From Prosopocoilus inquinatus (Eukaryota; Arthropoda; Insecta; Coleoptera; Lucanidae): DNA of 64,000 nucleotides. The notes beneath the pieces are model-generated. The model was not told where the DNA came from. It did no database searches and saw nothing but the letters and a program-made list of their open reading frames with translations. Position numbers and translations under genes: made by a program. Shown in pieces: positions 22,968 through 36,010 of this stretch. The DNA is taken from assembly GCA_036172665.1 (NCBI GenBank), contig CM069872.1:39108101-39172100 (forward strand), given 5' to 3'. Each line of letters opens with the position of its first letter. Within the stretch, counting starts at the first letter, position 1.

Positions 22968-24546
22968 CCTTATTTAAAGACGACCCCGAAACTTTTTCTT
23001 TTCATCTTCATCCACGTCTTTACTCTCGCCTCAAACTGCAAGCAAACCAACTTCAATTTCCCGAATTTATGCAGACGTGCGGTTTATTTACTCGCAATGT
23101 ATCACTGAATCAACAGGGTTCGCAGGGTAATTTCGCTTGATGCCCGTCATAAATCGCATGTACCTGCCGGCGATTTATAGTCCACCCATAAATAGCTCAA
23201 ATTTACGTAAGCCATTCATGGTCTAATGAATTTCTTTAAGCCAATCTAATCTATCAATCGTACTTTGTCCGAAACAGGGTAAGTTATAACTTTGACATTG
23301 TTTTGTGGGCGAAGAATTTTTTTCTACGTCGCGTTGGGTGATTTTGCGGCGTCATCTGGAATTTATATTAGCTAATTTTCATATTTTGTCGGCGGCGCTG
23401 GGGTGCGAAGTGAGGGTGAAACTGTGAACGTGTAATTTAATTTTGAGCGTGCACCTTATGGTCCGCGCCGTATAACTCCAAAATAAGCTTGTCCACCGCG
23501 ATTAAGCATTCCAAACGTCTCTGGAGAATAAGTGCTTTCCTGAGTAATTTACCCCCTCACAACCCCCGGAGAGGGTCAATCTTCTTTTTCTATTCGATGA
23601 GTGTCATTCCTATCGGCGTAAAATATTAAGCCTCGTAGTTTTCCACTTATAATTTTATGGCAGAGCAACTTATTAAGAATATATGGGGAGGCGGCAGACA
23701 TTCAGCACACTTAGTAGATGGAACGCCACCTTATCCATATTTATGCGAGAGAGGGTTCTAGTACGCGAGTACACGGTTGGGGCGGTGAGCTCTTCATATA
23801 CGTATTCTCCTCGCTACCCCACCCGCGCTCTTCAATCCACCCTATTTTTCGGTTTTACTCGAACATTTCCCGTCCTTATCAATATTCAACTGTTGCTGCT
23901 GGCCTTTAAGTGCGACTGCATTTAGGATTAAAGGACGAAATAGAAAAAGTTTCGAAACGAATAAAAAAAAAACTTCATCTCCAAGCACCCGAGAAACAGT
24001 TCAATTTCTGCACTTTCCATTTACGAGTCTAAACAAGCCCCCGGTGTTTATCTAATATCAATAGACTCGGTGTAAACCGCGAAGTTTCGCAAACTCTATT
24101 AAAGTGACGTTTAGTTCCAGGTTCTCACCCACAATTTACATTTTAGAAATAGACATAGTTTAAATATAATAAATAAACATTTCTTATTCAGTTCTAGTGC
24201 ATCGTTTCCCGGTTTCCTTTTTTAATCTTTGTAATACTGGACCATAATCATTGTACTTCTTTATTTCTAATGCCAGTAAAATATTTTTTTCTATTTCCAG
24301 ACACGATAACAAATTTACATAGAAATTTATTAAATTTATTAAAAACTGAAACAACTTCAACATTCACCGTGGTAGATTCAAATTGTAGCAAAAACTTAAA
24401 TTACCGAAGCTATAACCAACAATAACTTAAAACAGTATTATTTTTGTTTCTATGTGAATAAGATGAATACGAAAAGGAAAGCGTTACGGTTTATTTATCG
24501 AGTATAACCAAAGGCCGGCGATTCCTAGGATATCCAGTAAATAATT
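22968..24546. other. spacer between inverted element copies
   Basis: Looks single-copy, with moderately GC-rich parts near 23150-23600. No exon or element recognised. Confidence 0.45.
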
Positions 24547-26046
24547 CAAGCGTCCCATTGGATCGCAGCAGTCAACTTGTCGACGGCTTTCAGGACGACA
24601 AAAATACTGAACATCGCACTTGATTCCAAAAAGGAAAATTCCAGCGCAAAGTGACGCAATCTTAAAGAGTCAGTAACTTGCAACTCCAGTAACTTGCAAT
24701 ATTCACGTTCGTAAATAAATAGATTTTTTTTAAAAAACTGTCACCTCTCTCTCTCGTTCATCAACCCGAAACGAGAATTCGGCGCGTTTGACCCGCTCCG
24801 CAGAAGTGAGAGAGCTTGCGCAAATCCGTAACTTACCTCGGGACAGAGGTCAGGTCGGTCATCCGCCCGAAAAGGAGATGGGAAATTGGAGTTGCGTAAC
24901 GGTGTCAACTCAGTGGAGTCCGTGTGAGAAAATTCTAGAGATATTACGAAAAAGGGCGCCAGCCAGCAGTGGTTACGCAACTCAAGTGTGTCCGGGAAGA
25001 TGTGTTTTTAGACATTCTCGTCAAGGGCAACCCCCTTGGACCTGCTTCTTTAACAGCGTACTCCAAAAAGCAATCCTTCCCAAGGATGGACGAACCCAAA
25101 ATCATTGAAATAATACCCCAAAAATGAAGAAAGTTCGTTACGGCCGAAAAACAGTTTATTCACCCAGGCAGTGATCACAAGAGGTTTACAAATCCAAGCA
25201 AACAGCCAGAAGGAGTGATCGACCCTTCTCTTATGTGAAAAAAAAGTAAAGCTTCTGTGAGAGTACTCTAGCGTCTGCGCACAATAGCATAACATTTATT
25301 AACCTGAATAAAATTTTAACGTCCGTCAAAGCGAAAAATAACCACAATAATGCATGACGCGTGAAGCGTGACAAAAACGTTTGAAATATTATAAACGAAT
25401 ATAAACTTTTGCTCTGAAGGAGCCTCAAACTGCCGTGAAGAAGCCTCAAATTAAAACAAACACTGAACAAGTTAAACAATCAAGTGTAAAAGGGGTTTCA
25501 AAGAAATTTATATAAATTACCAAAAAAAAAAAAAATTGAGCAAACGGGGGGGTGGGCAAAATCTAAGTAAGGTCGCCGCTGTAAAAATCTAAAAATTCAA
25601 AAGCCGCGCCGTTCGTTGGGAGGGCACGTCAACCACGTGCCAAGGCGACGTTCCGCACAACGCCAAAGCCGAGAGTTGACCGGAGAGAAGAAGAAAAAAT
25701 ATTGGAACGAGTTTACGTGGTGGGAAAATTCCACTCAGCGTACTCGATTCAGCGTATCTCGCCTACGATGTTCTCAGGACGGCAAATAACGAGTCTTCTT
25801 CTGTTCTTTCTAACAGATTTCCTCACAATCAGGGGGTTAGTAAATAGGCCCCGTACAAGTTGCTTTAGAAAAGGGGAAACACCATCAAATTAATAAAACG
25901 CCACGAACAAAACGAAAACGTGGTCCACAAATGGCGCACGTACACCGAGACGGGAAAGGACAAAAAAACTACTTACCTCGTCGGTGATCCAACGAGCCTC
26001 AAGGAGTCACAGTTCTGTAACAGCGCCACCACAAAAAGCAAACAGG

Positions 26047-26520
26047 GAAAACTCCCTCGAGGTGATAGAGCCCGAAAAACGGTGTTCCACTCAAACTTTA
26101 ATTACAGCAAACAAAATCGTGTTAACGTGCGTTAGCAAGTGACGCCAAGCAAACTACGCCGCGCGCACCCGGCGCGTCACAAACTTGCCTCAAAACGGAG
26201 CGACGTGCGCAATCTCACGGCCAAGAGCTAAAGTCACACAGAAGATTGCAATCACACTCCACCAACACAAGAAAACCGTAACAAGAGGCGAGCGTAAAGG
26301 GAACGTATCTTTGGAATAGAAAGCAAGCAACATCAAAGGAAGCTAAAGGAGGTAAGCGCCGATAACGCGCGCTGAGAATTTGGACAAGTGTTACTCAGGG
26401 AAACCTTTTTGTGATCTTGGAACGTGTTTATAGTCTTTCTTAAATAAGAGATGATGCCAAAAAAAAGAGAATACATTTGTACAAATAACATAAATGACTC
26501 TGGAAATCTCACGCTGTTAA
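26047..26520 (-). repeat. LTR-like unit A of a tandem pair
   Basis: About 90 percent like unit B (period 477). On the minus strand it has TATAAACA near 26425-26432 where unit B has TATAAATA, and a TAATTAAAG word near the end. Its lower end passes into a different sequence at AACAGG. Confidence 0.75.
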
Positions 26521-26996
26521 TGTGAAAACTCCCTCGAGGTGATAGAGCCCGAAAAACGGAGGTCCACTCAAACTTTAATTACAGCAAACAAAATCGAGTT
26601 AACGTGCGTTAGCAAGTGACGCCAAGCAAACTACGCCGAGCGCACCCAACGCGTCACAAACTTGCCTCAAAACGGAGCGAGATACGCAATCTCACGGCCA
26701 AGAGCTAAAGTCACACCGAAGACTGCAATCACACACTCCACCAACTCAAGAAAACCGTAACAAGAGGCGAGTGTCAAGGGAACGCATCTTTGGAATAGAA
26801 AGCAAGCAACATCAAAGAATGCTAAAGGAAGTAAGCACCGATAACGTGCTCTGAGAATTTGGACAAGTGTTACTCCGAGAAACATCTTTGTGATTTCAGA
26901 ACGTATTTATAGTGTTTGTTAAGTAACAGATGATGCCAAAAAAGAGAATACATTTGTACAAATAACATAAATGACTCTGGCAATCTCACATTAACA
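26521..26996 (-). repeat. LTR-like unit B of a tandem pair
   Basis: Read on the minus strand it begins TGTTAATGTGAGATTGCC, has a TATA-type box TATAAATA at 26904-26911, and ends GGGAGTTTTCACA, that is TG..CA ends as in LTRs. Directly followed by unit A with no internal sequence between them. Confidence 0.7.
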
Positions 26997-28865
26997 CTTT
27001 CCAAATAAAAGAGTTCTGTACGCTATGAAGACAATTCAGACCGTTCTTCTGAAATTGTCAAACGCACGTGTTTTTATATGTTTAGGGGAACGAATCATCT
27101 CGATCTCTGACGAAGTCAAATGCCATGTTTCGGCACCGCGCGTGTTTTTCCTAACAATAATTTATAATCATATTCTTAATAAAGAAAGCATCAACTTTTT
27201 CGCTGTACGGTTTGTATAAGCGAGGCACTCTCCATCCTCGCCCTCATCTGATTTTTACTAGATCTCTTAGAATCGCCGGTCTCTAGATATAACTTCAGTG
27301 ATTAACAACTCAGGGCGTGATTTTCATATCATCAATGTGATTACATTTACTGAAATTCTGGTACAGTTTTGACAATTAGGTACATAGCTGGTACTTGATA
27401 TTAGGGCCTAAAAAAACGAGGACTCGTGTATTTCGGTGTAAATTTACATTCAAATATTAAAATGGTTATTTTTAATTTACTTTTTTTTACTAGCAGCACA
27501 GATTCCACTCGCAAGTTTTCCTTCTTAATAGTTTTGCTCTTTTTTATAAAAATTCATTTGGATTTCATTATGCATGGCGTGGTCTTCCTCTTGGTTTGGT
27601 CGGTAGCTATTTCACGCGTGGGCAGTACAGGTCAGATTCACGATATTAAAACGTTAATAACGAAGATTAAAGGTGCCGACACCAAGTGAGATATCTGTAT
27701 AATCTATGTTAGTAATTTATATCTAATTAGGGAGCGGCACAATTCTAGTAACTTCTGAACATTTGAAAATCAAAGCTACTCAGTTGCTTAATAAATATTA
27801 TTTTGTACCCTACCATTGGCAACACTGAGTAATTTTTTACAGTAACGTGTATTCTACGTAGTAATATTTATTGTTTATTACTTCTTCCTTGTTAGATTGT
27901 TTGTTCAATAACAATTCTATATATATTAATAATTACAGGTTAGTCAATTGAGTAAAGTTTGTTTGTGTCTACACGGATGGATCAGGTGGCTTTGGTTTTT
28001 AAATGCTCACTCTGTAGATTTTGAGTAGAATTTCATGTTCGGGTTCAGTATAAATTATTTCTGATTGTTGGTAATGTTGATACAGTTTGAGACAATAACG
28101 TTCAGGCGAATGTCCGCAATTCCTTACATTTTCTACAAAAAAAATTACAACTTTATGCATTAATGGATTAAATTTGGTCGGCCGAAGCTTTTTATTTTGT
28201 GTCGCCCGAGTGAATTTTGTCAGGCCCTAAATTGCACTTCCCAGAACTAAATCGCCCGGAAAATTTTCGGACTACGGGGAGAATTTACGATGTAGCATTC
28301 TCAGACCCTTAATTTTTCTCATTCTTTTCCCAAACCAAATAATTTGGCGTCTCTCTTGCGAAAATAAAGGTTCAATTAAAAGCGCGCGTCGTCCGTTTAA
28401 AAATAAACAGCGAGCGACAGGGTTTTCCTTTGGATGGCCCCTAATGAAATTAGCGCGCCGAAATCCGGCACAAAACGACAACAGGCCGGATTACTGGAAA
28501 CAATTAATCACACACTTTCCGAATTTTATTCCAGCGGCGGACCTCTAACGCCGGTTTTATTTTTGTTGCCGGCGGCGGCGGGGTCGTCGGGATAATAGAA
28601 GCGGCGTTTGACGCTTTTGAAAGGATTTACGGCGAGCTTTATAGAAGTTCTAAAAGCGTACTGATGGCCCGAGTCGAATTTCTCTTTCCTGTACACTGTA
28701 CAGAGTTGGCCCCGGTTTGTTTAATTCATCCGAGGCTTTAAAAGGAGGGGTAATAAACCAAGTTTATCAAACCTACGCACGAAGAAATCCGTCAGTTCGA
28801 AACAATAAAGCGATGGACCATCAATTTTAAGTCAGAATCTAAAATGGGTAGGTAATTTCTTTAGT
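26997..28865. other. non-coding intron sequence
   Basis: AT-rich up to about 28150, then GC-richer at 28180-28700 with GCC/CGG-rich runs. No exon, element or repeat recognised. Confidence 0.45.
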
Positions 28866-29006
28866 ACAGTCGGTTTTCCCCTTTTGTCGAATGTATTTCC
28901 CAATTTGTCAAATGAATTTCCTACTTGACTTACGGATTGATATTTTCGAAACTTGAAAGTGAATTAACAAATAGGAAAACATAATTGACAAAAGGGGAAA
29001 AAGACT
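28866..29006. mobile_element. small MITE, ~50-bp inverted arms
   Basis: CAGTCGGTTTTCCCCTTTTG on the left is mirrored by CAAAAGGGGAAAAAGACT on the right, continuing with TTTCC..ATTTGTCAAATGAATT against AATTAACAAATAGGAAA. Likely Tc1/mariner-type, since it starts after a TA. Confidence 0.6.
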
Positions 29007-31740
29007 AATTCGTTTTGTGGCATCATCATCGATCTTACCATATATTAAAAGAAAAACTCTCTCCTTTGCTCAACAAAAGAAAAAAAAAACTCTCATATCA
29101 TGAGTTGTTATAAACCACATTGCGTCGTACTAACACATAAATTTAATAGAAAGTAAGTTGACGAAAAGTTTCGAAATTTAATCAACAAATGATTAAATTT
29201 GGCATTGATTGCCCTTGATAAATAACTAACAGATGAGAAGCAAATTGTATATTACATCGCCCCAACTTAACAATTTCCCGAGTAACTCCCAGTTCATCCA
29301 CGCGTTGTATTATTTATACGTACACTCCCTAGGGTAGTAATTGTATACGATGTCGATTACAGTTTATTCGCCAATTAACTTAGAATAAGGGGGTGACTTG
29401 ACAGGTGCCTTGGGCGCGCGTAAAAGGTAATTATTACGTATGAGCTAATCTCCATCAACCCCCAACTTGAAATCGCCCAATTCTTTATTTGCGACAAATC
29501 GATACTAATTTAGCTGAAACATGGACTAGGTTTTTAAATCCGCACATAAAATGGAAGCTTACTTATTTTAAAAGCGCGATAAATAATAAATTATACGCGG
29601 ATCATTTTACGACTCGAAATAAACTGGATTTTATATCCAAAATTTATCCTCCAATTAATTTCGCGGCTGCATTTCTATACTTTCTGAAGGCCCGGCGCAA
29701 ATTGATTTCGCGTCGCTTTTAATGAATCACGAACTAGACCACTAGCTGCCCCAGCATCAAAAGTTTCCTCCGATATTGAGGGACTTTCGACTTTCAGTTT
29801 TAAATTGCTCTTCCACTCAAAAAGATCAATGTGGAGAGAGCCCGAAATTTTCTGGCCTTAATTCCTATTTTTAACGTCGCGTCGTCACTTTAAGCGCGGC
29901 CAAAAGTGAGGAAGTTCGGTCAAATCTTTGCCAAAGCTTCATCAGCTAAACGTTTTTTTTTCCTTTCGTCTTCACAGAATCTGCCCGTCCGAATTTATAA
30001 AGAATTTATAAGCGAAGCCCTTACTTATATTTAGATCGGCCAGAGATGCTCTCCTATTGAACTTAATTAAATAATCGAATTAGAACACTTGTTTTCAGGA
30101 TTAAATAATGATTTGCTGAATGAAGAATTCAGGCGCAGAATTATTTAGCGCAGGAGACTTTTCGAAAGGGAAATATTTTGATGTAAAACAAAAGCATTAA
30201 TAATAAACTTTGTTGATTTTATGAAAAGGAGAAAAAGCTCCATCGTTGTTCGAGTTACTGTCAATTTCACTGATCCAATTAACGCGCCTCACGCCCCCAG
30301 TAATCCTATTTTCTGTACTGTTCAAATATTCAATAAGGGTAGCACTTCCTCGGGGCGTAATAATTCAATAAGCAGCATTAAAATCGGACATTTCGTTCTT
30401 CAAACTGGGCTCGACGCTTTATATTAGAATTTATGTCGCGCGGTCCACAACAACAACAAAATGGAAATTTAGGGGTTAAAAGGGTAATGTAAATTAAACG
30501 TTTTGCGAGGGAACTTGCCCCGAAAACTGCGGGGGTTTTAAAGCGCCCCCACAGTAAAACTTGCTTTCACTATAAAATATTATTACTTCTTAAAGTCCGA
30601 CGATAAAGTATCATACTAAAAAGTTAAAGTGCTCGGAATATATAAGGCAAATCCAGGCGGAATTTGATGTTTATTGTTACTCATAACTTATCAAGGTACA
30701 GTGGAATCCCCCGCGGGCTGTATAATATTTTATTTAGTTCTACGTGATATATCCCCCCCGAAAAGATTCCAACCACCTTCTTTATTTTACACGCATGTTA
30801 TTTATTTATTTAAGTTTCCCAAAAATAGAATTAATTTCGAATATTTCCTTTGAGCGCGACTGTGACAAATATTATTGGAACAGGTGGGATGAGAAATTCT
30901 ATTGGATGACAAGATATGCTTGCATATTGCTCTCCCAGTTTCCCAATTCAATTCACAAGCTTACTGATCGGAATAAAACAATATCATCCGAGTTTCAATA
31001 TATTCCCCCCGTCATTGCCATGCATGACACAGGACATGGTTATAGAGAGGGCACACAAAGGACGAAAATAGTTTTTACTTTATTATATCCGGCCGAGTTT
31101 CCGATAATTAAGTTACGCAGGACGTTTCGCAATTATCCGCCACGCTGGGAATACTGAAATAAACGGGGATGGTTTAATCAAGAGCAGCACGTATGATGAC
31201 GCGTTATTGCCGGTTACCTCGGCTTCCCATTACGAAATCTACATACATTGCAAAGTCAATGAAGACGAGGCTCGTCTGCATTGCAGAACGGGGCCGGAAT
31301 AAGACAGGAAACGAGTGACGACAGGATACAATCGGATTAGGGATTTCGGTGAATTATTTACTAACGTCGGGAACGAACGGGCGAATTCAGTTGCGGAAGA
31401 GTAAACAAACTTCGGGTTTCGATTTTACCTCACCATCATCAAAGAAGAAGAGGGAATATCATTATTCGAAGACTCTATAACTTTAGCCAAGAACATATTG
31501 AAGCAAGATTTGGCAAATTTTATTCTGGAGAGTTGCCTGCAATACTTAAAGAGTACGTTGACAACTTTTGTCAAGTGGTTTCAATTCATTCTGAGGTAGT
31601 GCAGCAAACCTTATTCAAGTGTTAATGATAAAACTAAAGACACCTTGTATTGTTTAGGAGAAAAAGAGGGAGTCATCAAGGACCACTACAGAGATTAGAA
31701 ATTGGACCATTAAAATCTGCTAATCAAGTTCCTAAGGACC
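29007..31740. other. non-coding intron sequence
   Basis: Mixed AT-rich and moderately GC-rich DNA. The longest frame (30744-31157, 137 codons) shows no family motif and no codon-level signal visible by eye. Nothing else recognised. Confidence 0.45.
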
Positions 31741-31742
31741 CT

Positions 31743-31950
31743 TCTATTCCTTCAAGACCTGCTGTAATTGCGCAATCCAACTTTCCAATTTTACTTTTAC
31801 TGTGTTTGACATCAATAGGAAAAGAATTAAAGAGACTGGATCTTTCTATTCCTTTAAGAACTGCTGTAATTGCAACTATCCAGCTTCACTTTTGCTGGAT
31901 TTTCCATCAATAGCAAATGTATTAAAAAGACTGGGTTTTCCTCTTTTCAA
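31743..31950. repeat. tandem duplication, ~100-bp unit, two copies
   Basis: TCTATTCCTTCAAGACCTGC..GTAATTGC at 31743 recurs at 31845, and CATCAATAGGAAAAGAATTA near 31810 recurs as CATCAATAGCAAATGTATTA near 31908. About 75-80 percent alike. No function seen. Confidence 0.65.
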
Positions 31951-32819
31951 ACACCTTTGTGTTTTAAATAAGTTGATGCAATTTTGCCGTAATATCATTG
32001 AGGAAAAAATGATGGATGAGTGTCTGGTATGTACTCGCATAAACAATCCCAGTTTGGTCTTTTAATAAGTAGAAGCACTCAAGTCCAAAACGTTGAAAGG
32101 CGTAAATTATACCCTCCTTTTGCTTTTCCAATCATGTTGTATAAGGGGTTACATTGTGGCTCTCAAGTGCTTGCGTGGCTACGCACGAAATTTTCGCAGA
32201 AATATCAAGTTAAATGTAACTCAATATGGCGCATTGGAACGGCCATCCGAGGATAGCGTCCGAGCAGCATCTGCGATTGCAGTAATTGGTTGACGAGATC
32301 CAGTTACGACTGAACTCCCACGGGCACCACCGATACGACGGCCGCATTACAGGAATAGCTCGGGCACCCACATACAGTCAACGCGGTCATTTGTCAGTTG
32401 TCACTGGTCCTTGATTACTCATTAATTTTATCGAGCTCCCTAAGCTAGTTGTTCATTTAGATTAGGACTGGGATTTGGACACTTAGCATGTCCCTGCGTT
32501 AAAGCAGAAAATCTGGATATCTAAATGAACAAAACACTTCGAATTTTCCTGATGTCGTTCTATCCTTCAGTAAATCTTTTCAAAGGTTAACTTTGAATTT
32601 CCTTTTGAAATTTTTTCATGGCTTAAAATACTACGTCCTAACCCTTTGATCAAAGATTGCTACAAGAACCTATCTACATACTTATAAATAAGAGAAGGAA
32701 GACAGTATCACAGAAAAGGGAATTCAAAGAGTGTTTCGTCCTATGAGGTATATTGGCAACACGAGATATTAACTTTGGAGATTTTTAAATTATTTCAAAA
32801 AGAGACAAGAAAATTATAT

Positions 32820-33990
32820 CTCCTGATGACGTTGCTATAAAAAAAGCTTTCAATTCCGTAAACGGTAATCTGAAGTCTATGTATCTACATTGCCATATCG
32901 ATTCAATGAGCCATAAGAGGAAAATTTCATTTCTTGCCTCAAATAGAGATTATGTAAACGGAAATCTGATTAGGGAAGAAAGAAGGGGGAGAAGAAAAGT
33001 CCACATACATAAAACACATCATTGGCAACTACCTTACGAATACCTAGAAAATTTGAGATAGAACCAGACGTGCAAACGAAAATACCATGCGGAGTGCCTC
33101 AAGCTTCGTTCTTAGAACCATTATTATGGAACCTGAAAAGCATTGTAGTGGATAGCGCAGAAATCAATTCAAGCACGACGCTCAAGCACTAGGAGGTAAC
33201 ATTAGATTGGGGGAAAACACGTCTGAATGGTAACAAAAAGGCCCTTGGTGTTGCAGCTGTGGTATCAAGGCTATCATCGAACACACGCCGGGCTTCCAAA
33301 AAGAAATGTGCATCGTAGCAGAATCTTTCATGTTGTTTGTAGCCCCCATATCGAAACAGGCGTATCCAAGGAGACGAAAAAACAGAGAACTCCCAAAGGG
33401 TACTCAAGTGAAAGTCTACAAGGGACAACAAACGAAATCCATAGACACAGCTCTAGCTCATCTTAGGAGCCATCCCTTCAGACCTACTGGTAGAAGAAAC
33501 AAGGAAGACAATGGAGGCCAGCAATGAAGAGAAAGGCAAGCAACGCTTCCAAACAGGGTAAAAAAGGCCTCATTCATTAACGTATTGAATAATGGGCAGT
33601 GTGAACAAGGAAGAGGGGAAGTAAACTATTATTATTATACGACACTTTTCCTGATACGACAAATGTGTCTTCGTTCTTATGCAGAAAGTGTCGTACAGAA
33701 GACACTGTGGACGGTGGTATATAGGGAAACCAGATGTGAGGTTACACCTGAAAAAATAATACTAGTAATGGTCCGAGAGGAAGGACTATCCAGAATACAG
33801 TAGGAAAGATAATGCAAACAAGAAAGATTGAAAATGTAATAAATAGGAATACAGAAGCTAGGTCGTTACCATGCTGAAATCCGTGTTGGCCGTACCATGG
33901 TAGGAAGGAGGACCACAAGAAAGGAGTTTAGTTGGTAGGCGTGTAGGCCACCTCCCATGACATCACGAAAGGTAAGTTCTGCGTCATTAA
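32820..33990 (+). pseudogene. R1-clade LINE fossil, copy 1 (reverse transcriptase to 3' end)
   Basis: Pieces appear in several frames: KKAFNSVNGNLKSM near 32840 (compare V-K-N-A-F-N-S), EYLENLR then IEPDVQTKIPCGVPQASFLEPLLWNL near 33040-33140 (the RT block usually reading GVPQGSVLGPLLWN), ALGVAAVVSRLSSN near 33245, and the C-terminal VTPEKIILVMVREEG near 33745. GTTTAGTTGGTAGGCG at 33926-33941 is identical to a word at the end of copy 2, so it is probably 3' UTR. Many frameshifts; the YADD block is not visible. R1-clade pol proteins are the only candidates I know that carry LLWN at this point. Confidence 0.65.
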
Positions 33991-34589
33991 TCACTGAAGT
34001 TATAACCGACAAATATGTTAGTATCATTTCCATCACCATGGTAGATATTTGTCGATAATGATCACAGCGATTAATGACGTCAGATTAACCTTTCGTAATT
34101 TCGATAATATTCCTTCACTGAACGAGCTCAGGCAGACTTTGGAAGTTTCGTTTCCATAAGAAAAGAGTTGTGTTGGGTTGGATCGCAGATCGGTTACTTT
34201 TAATTTCTTTGAGTTTTTCAATTTTTAGCAATTCTTAGTCTTAATTTCTATTTCTTAGGTTCGGCAGAGTTGGGCTGAGGTGATTTGGTTTAGTTATACA
34301 CAATTTTAATAATCGAGTTTTCATTTTTTAATCTTTTGCTCGGGCTGAACAGATAGATTTTTCTTCATAGGGCGGAAAAATTGGCTTCTCTTTTGGGAAA
34401 CTCTTACTTTTGCCGATCTATTTTGAGTCCAACCATGATGTCTTTTTATTCGATATTCCCACCCTCAGTTCTTCCCTCCATTTATCACAAACCTATACGC
34501 GATACACGTACGTAATATTGTGCAATATGTATAATACCTTATCTTTACATAATTGATTACCAATTGAAACTGAGGATCTGCAACACTGT

Positions 34590-34770
34590 ACTTAGAGCGA
34601 TTGTAATACAAGGAAGCGAAGTACGGACCCTTAAGAAAGAAAGAAGATGGGTCACGTAATAAAGATGACAAGATGATGGTGACACATAGTATTGGAGGAA
34701 GGCGACGGTTAGGCAGACCAAGACAAAAATGGGAAAAGGAAGCAGACGAAGACATAAAAAAGTTATAAAC
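34590..34770 (+). pseudogene. C-terminal scrap of another LINE
   Basis: Readable fragments AIVIQGSEVRTL and RRRLGRPRQKW lie in the order of the usual LINE C-terminus (YGSE.W.L then R.G.P...W). It lies just upstream of R1 copy 2 and is of a different type. Frameshifts between the fragments; clade not assigned. Confidence 0.5.
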
Positions 34771-34889
34771 TATGCGTCTCATTGACATGCTAAAATTTGA
34801 AGATATCAATGTTTTCCTTTTATTCTGGTTTTTCCCTAAGCACTCAATTTCTCCGGAAATTTTCAAATAATAGGATAAAGTTAGTTGAA

Positions 34890-35625
34890 TTTAGTACGGT
34901 TGGCCTCCAGACGGAGTACCTGGATCGAAATCTCAGATCGATTAGGCACATAAATGAAACGTGTATAAAAGCAAATACGACGCTGGCAAGGTTAATGCCG
35001 AATGTAGGCGGATCAGGCCCAAGAAAAATAAATCTTCGATCATTCTCTACGCCGCGCCAATTTGGAGCAAAGCAATAAGATACAAACAATACGAGCTAAA
35101 GTTGGAAAAACTAAATAGGCTAATGACATTCGGGGTGGCGTCCGCCTACAGAACTGTGTCAACAGTCTGAGTCTACAAATCAAAGAAAGGAAAAAGTTAT
35201 ACGAGGAAGGGCACATGGTAAAGATCCTAGCCAGGAAGAACTGTACGACGAATGGCAAAAGAGATGGGACAAGTACGAAGGATGGGCTAGGATCTCTATT
35301 AAGAATGTGGAAACTGGTGCACCAGAAGCACGCGAAAGGTAGACTACTACGTTACCCAAGCGGTTACCGGACACGGTGTGTTCGGAAAGTACTTGAAAGA
35401 AATAAAGAAAAGGGAAAACGTAAAACTGTTTCTATTGCAACGAGGAGCAGGATACACCCGATCATACGATTTTTGAATCTCACAGGTGGGACAGGCACCG
35501 CTTCAGAGAGAAATCACCCTAACCAAAAAGTTAGCCAAAGGGAAAACATTGCGGGTATGATATTGAGAGACACAGAAGCGTTCAGTATTATGACCGATTT
35601 GTTAAGAAATATTATGCAGTAAAAA
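34890..35625 (+). pseudogene. R1-clade LINE fossil, copy 2 (C-terminal part)
   Basis: Shifting frames give EYLDRNLRSIRHINETCIK, ARLMPNVGGSGPRK, ILYAAPIWSKAIRYKQYELK, LNRLMTFGVASAYRTVST, VTQAVTGHGVFGKYLKEIKK, then the C-terminal zinc-finger region CFYCNEEQDTPDHTIFESH, and GMILRDTEAFSIMTDLLRN. The Cys expected before the final His is Ser here. These blocks are the hallmark order of R1-type pol after the RT domain. At least four frameshifts and an early stop; copy dead. Confidence 0.85.
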
Positions 35626-36010
35626 TGCAGCGACGATAGGAAACGATAGAGGACATAACGGACTGAAAGAGGGCGAAGAGAAGATACATAAGGAAGAAGA
35701 GTGCAAAGGCGAAGAGGAAAAGAGGAGGAAAGATGAGAGGTGCGAAGAGGAAGAGGAACAAGAGGAGTAAGAGGAAGAGATGATGTGGGAGAGGATGAAG
35801 AGAAAGAAGAGGACGAAGAGGAAGAAAATGAGCAAAAGGAAGAAGAGAAAGAAGAGGAGGAGGGATTAGAAAAAAGATGAGGCAACAGGGACAAGGGAAG
35901 AAATGCCGAAAGGCGATTCTCCCTGCCTCAAGTGGAAAAAGAGGAAAGGGGTTTAGTTGGTAGGCGCCTGACAAAAGTCAGGTGAATCCAACTCGTGCGG
36001 TGCGTAAATT
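35626..36010 (+). repeat. purine-rich tract and R1 3' tail
   Basis: From 35636 to 35945 the plus strand is almost pure G and A (GAAGAGGAA-type repeats), so the minus strand gives spurious Ser/Pro/Phe-rich open frames. It is followed at 35951 by GTTTAGTTGGTAGGCG, the same word seen at the end of copy 1. The tract may be an expanded microsatellite in the LINE 3' UTR. Confidence 0.65.

Larger units (their letters stand above)
24547..26996 (-). mobile_element. non-coding LTR-retrotransposon-like element with tandem LTR-like units
   Basis: Read on the minus strand: two tandem ~476-bp LTR-like units (26996 to 26047), a leader with a possible splice donor GAG|GTAAGT near 25980, A+T- and T-rich non-coding DNA, a 140-bp block at 24960-24817 found again at 57124, then a 180-bp block ending at 24547 found again at 22967. 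No gag, protease, reverse transcriptase or integrase motif was found in any frame. Best guess: a large non-autonomous retrotransposon derivative, but no downstream LTR was identified. Confidence 0.5.

Noticed and set aside
30744..31157. 137-codon plus-strand open frame
   Set aside because: No family motif, odd composition (Tyr, Ile and Phe-rich as expected from AT-rich DNA), no splice context. Treated as chance.
35514..35974. Ser/Pro/Phe-rich minus-strand open frames
   Set aside because: They are the shadow of a GA-rich purine tract on the plus strand.
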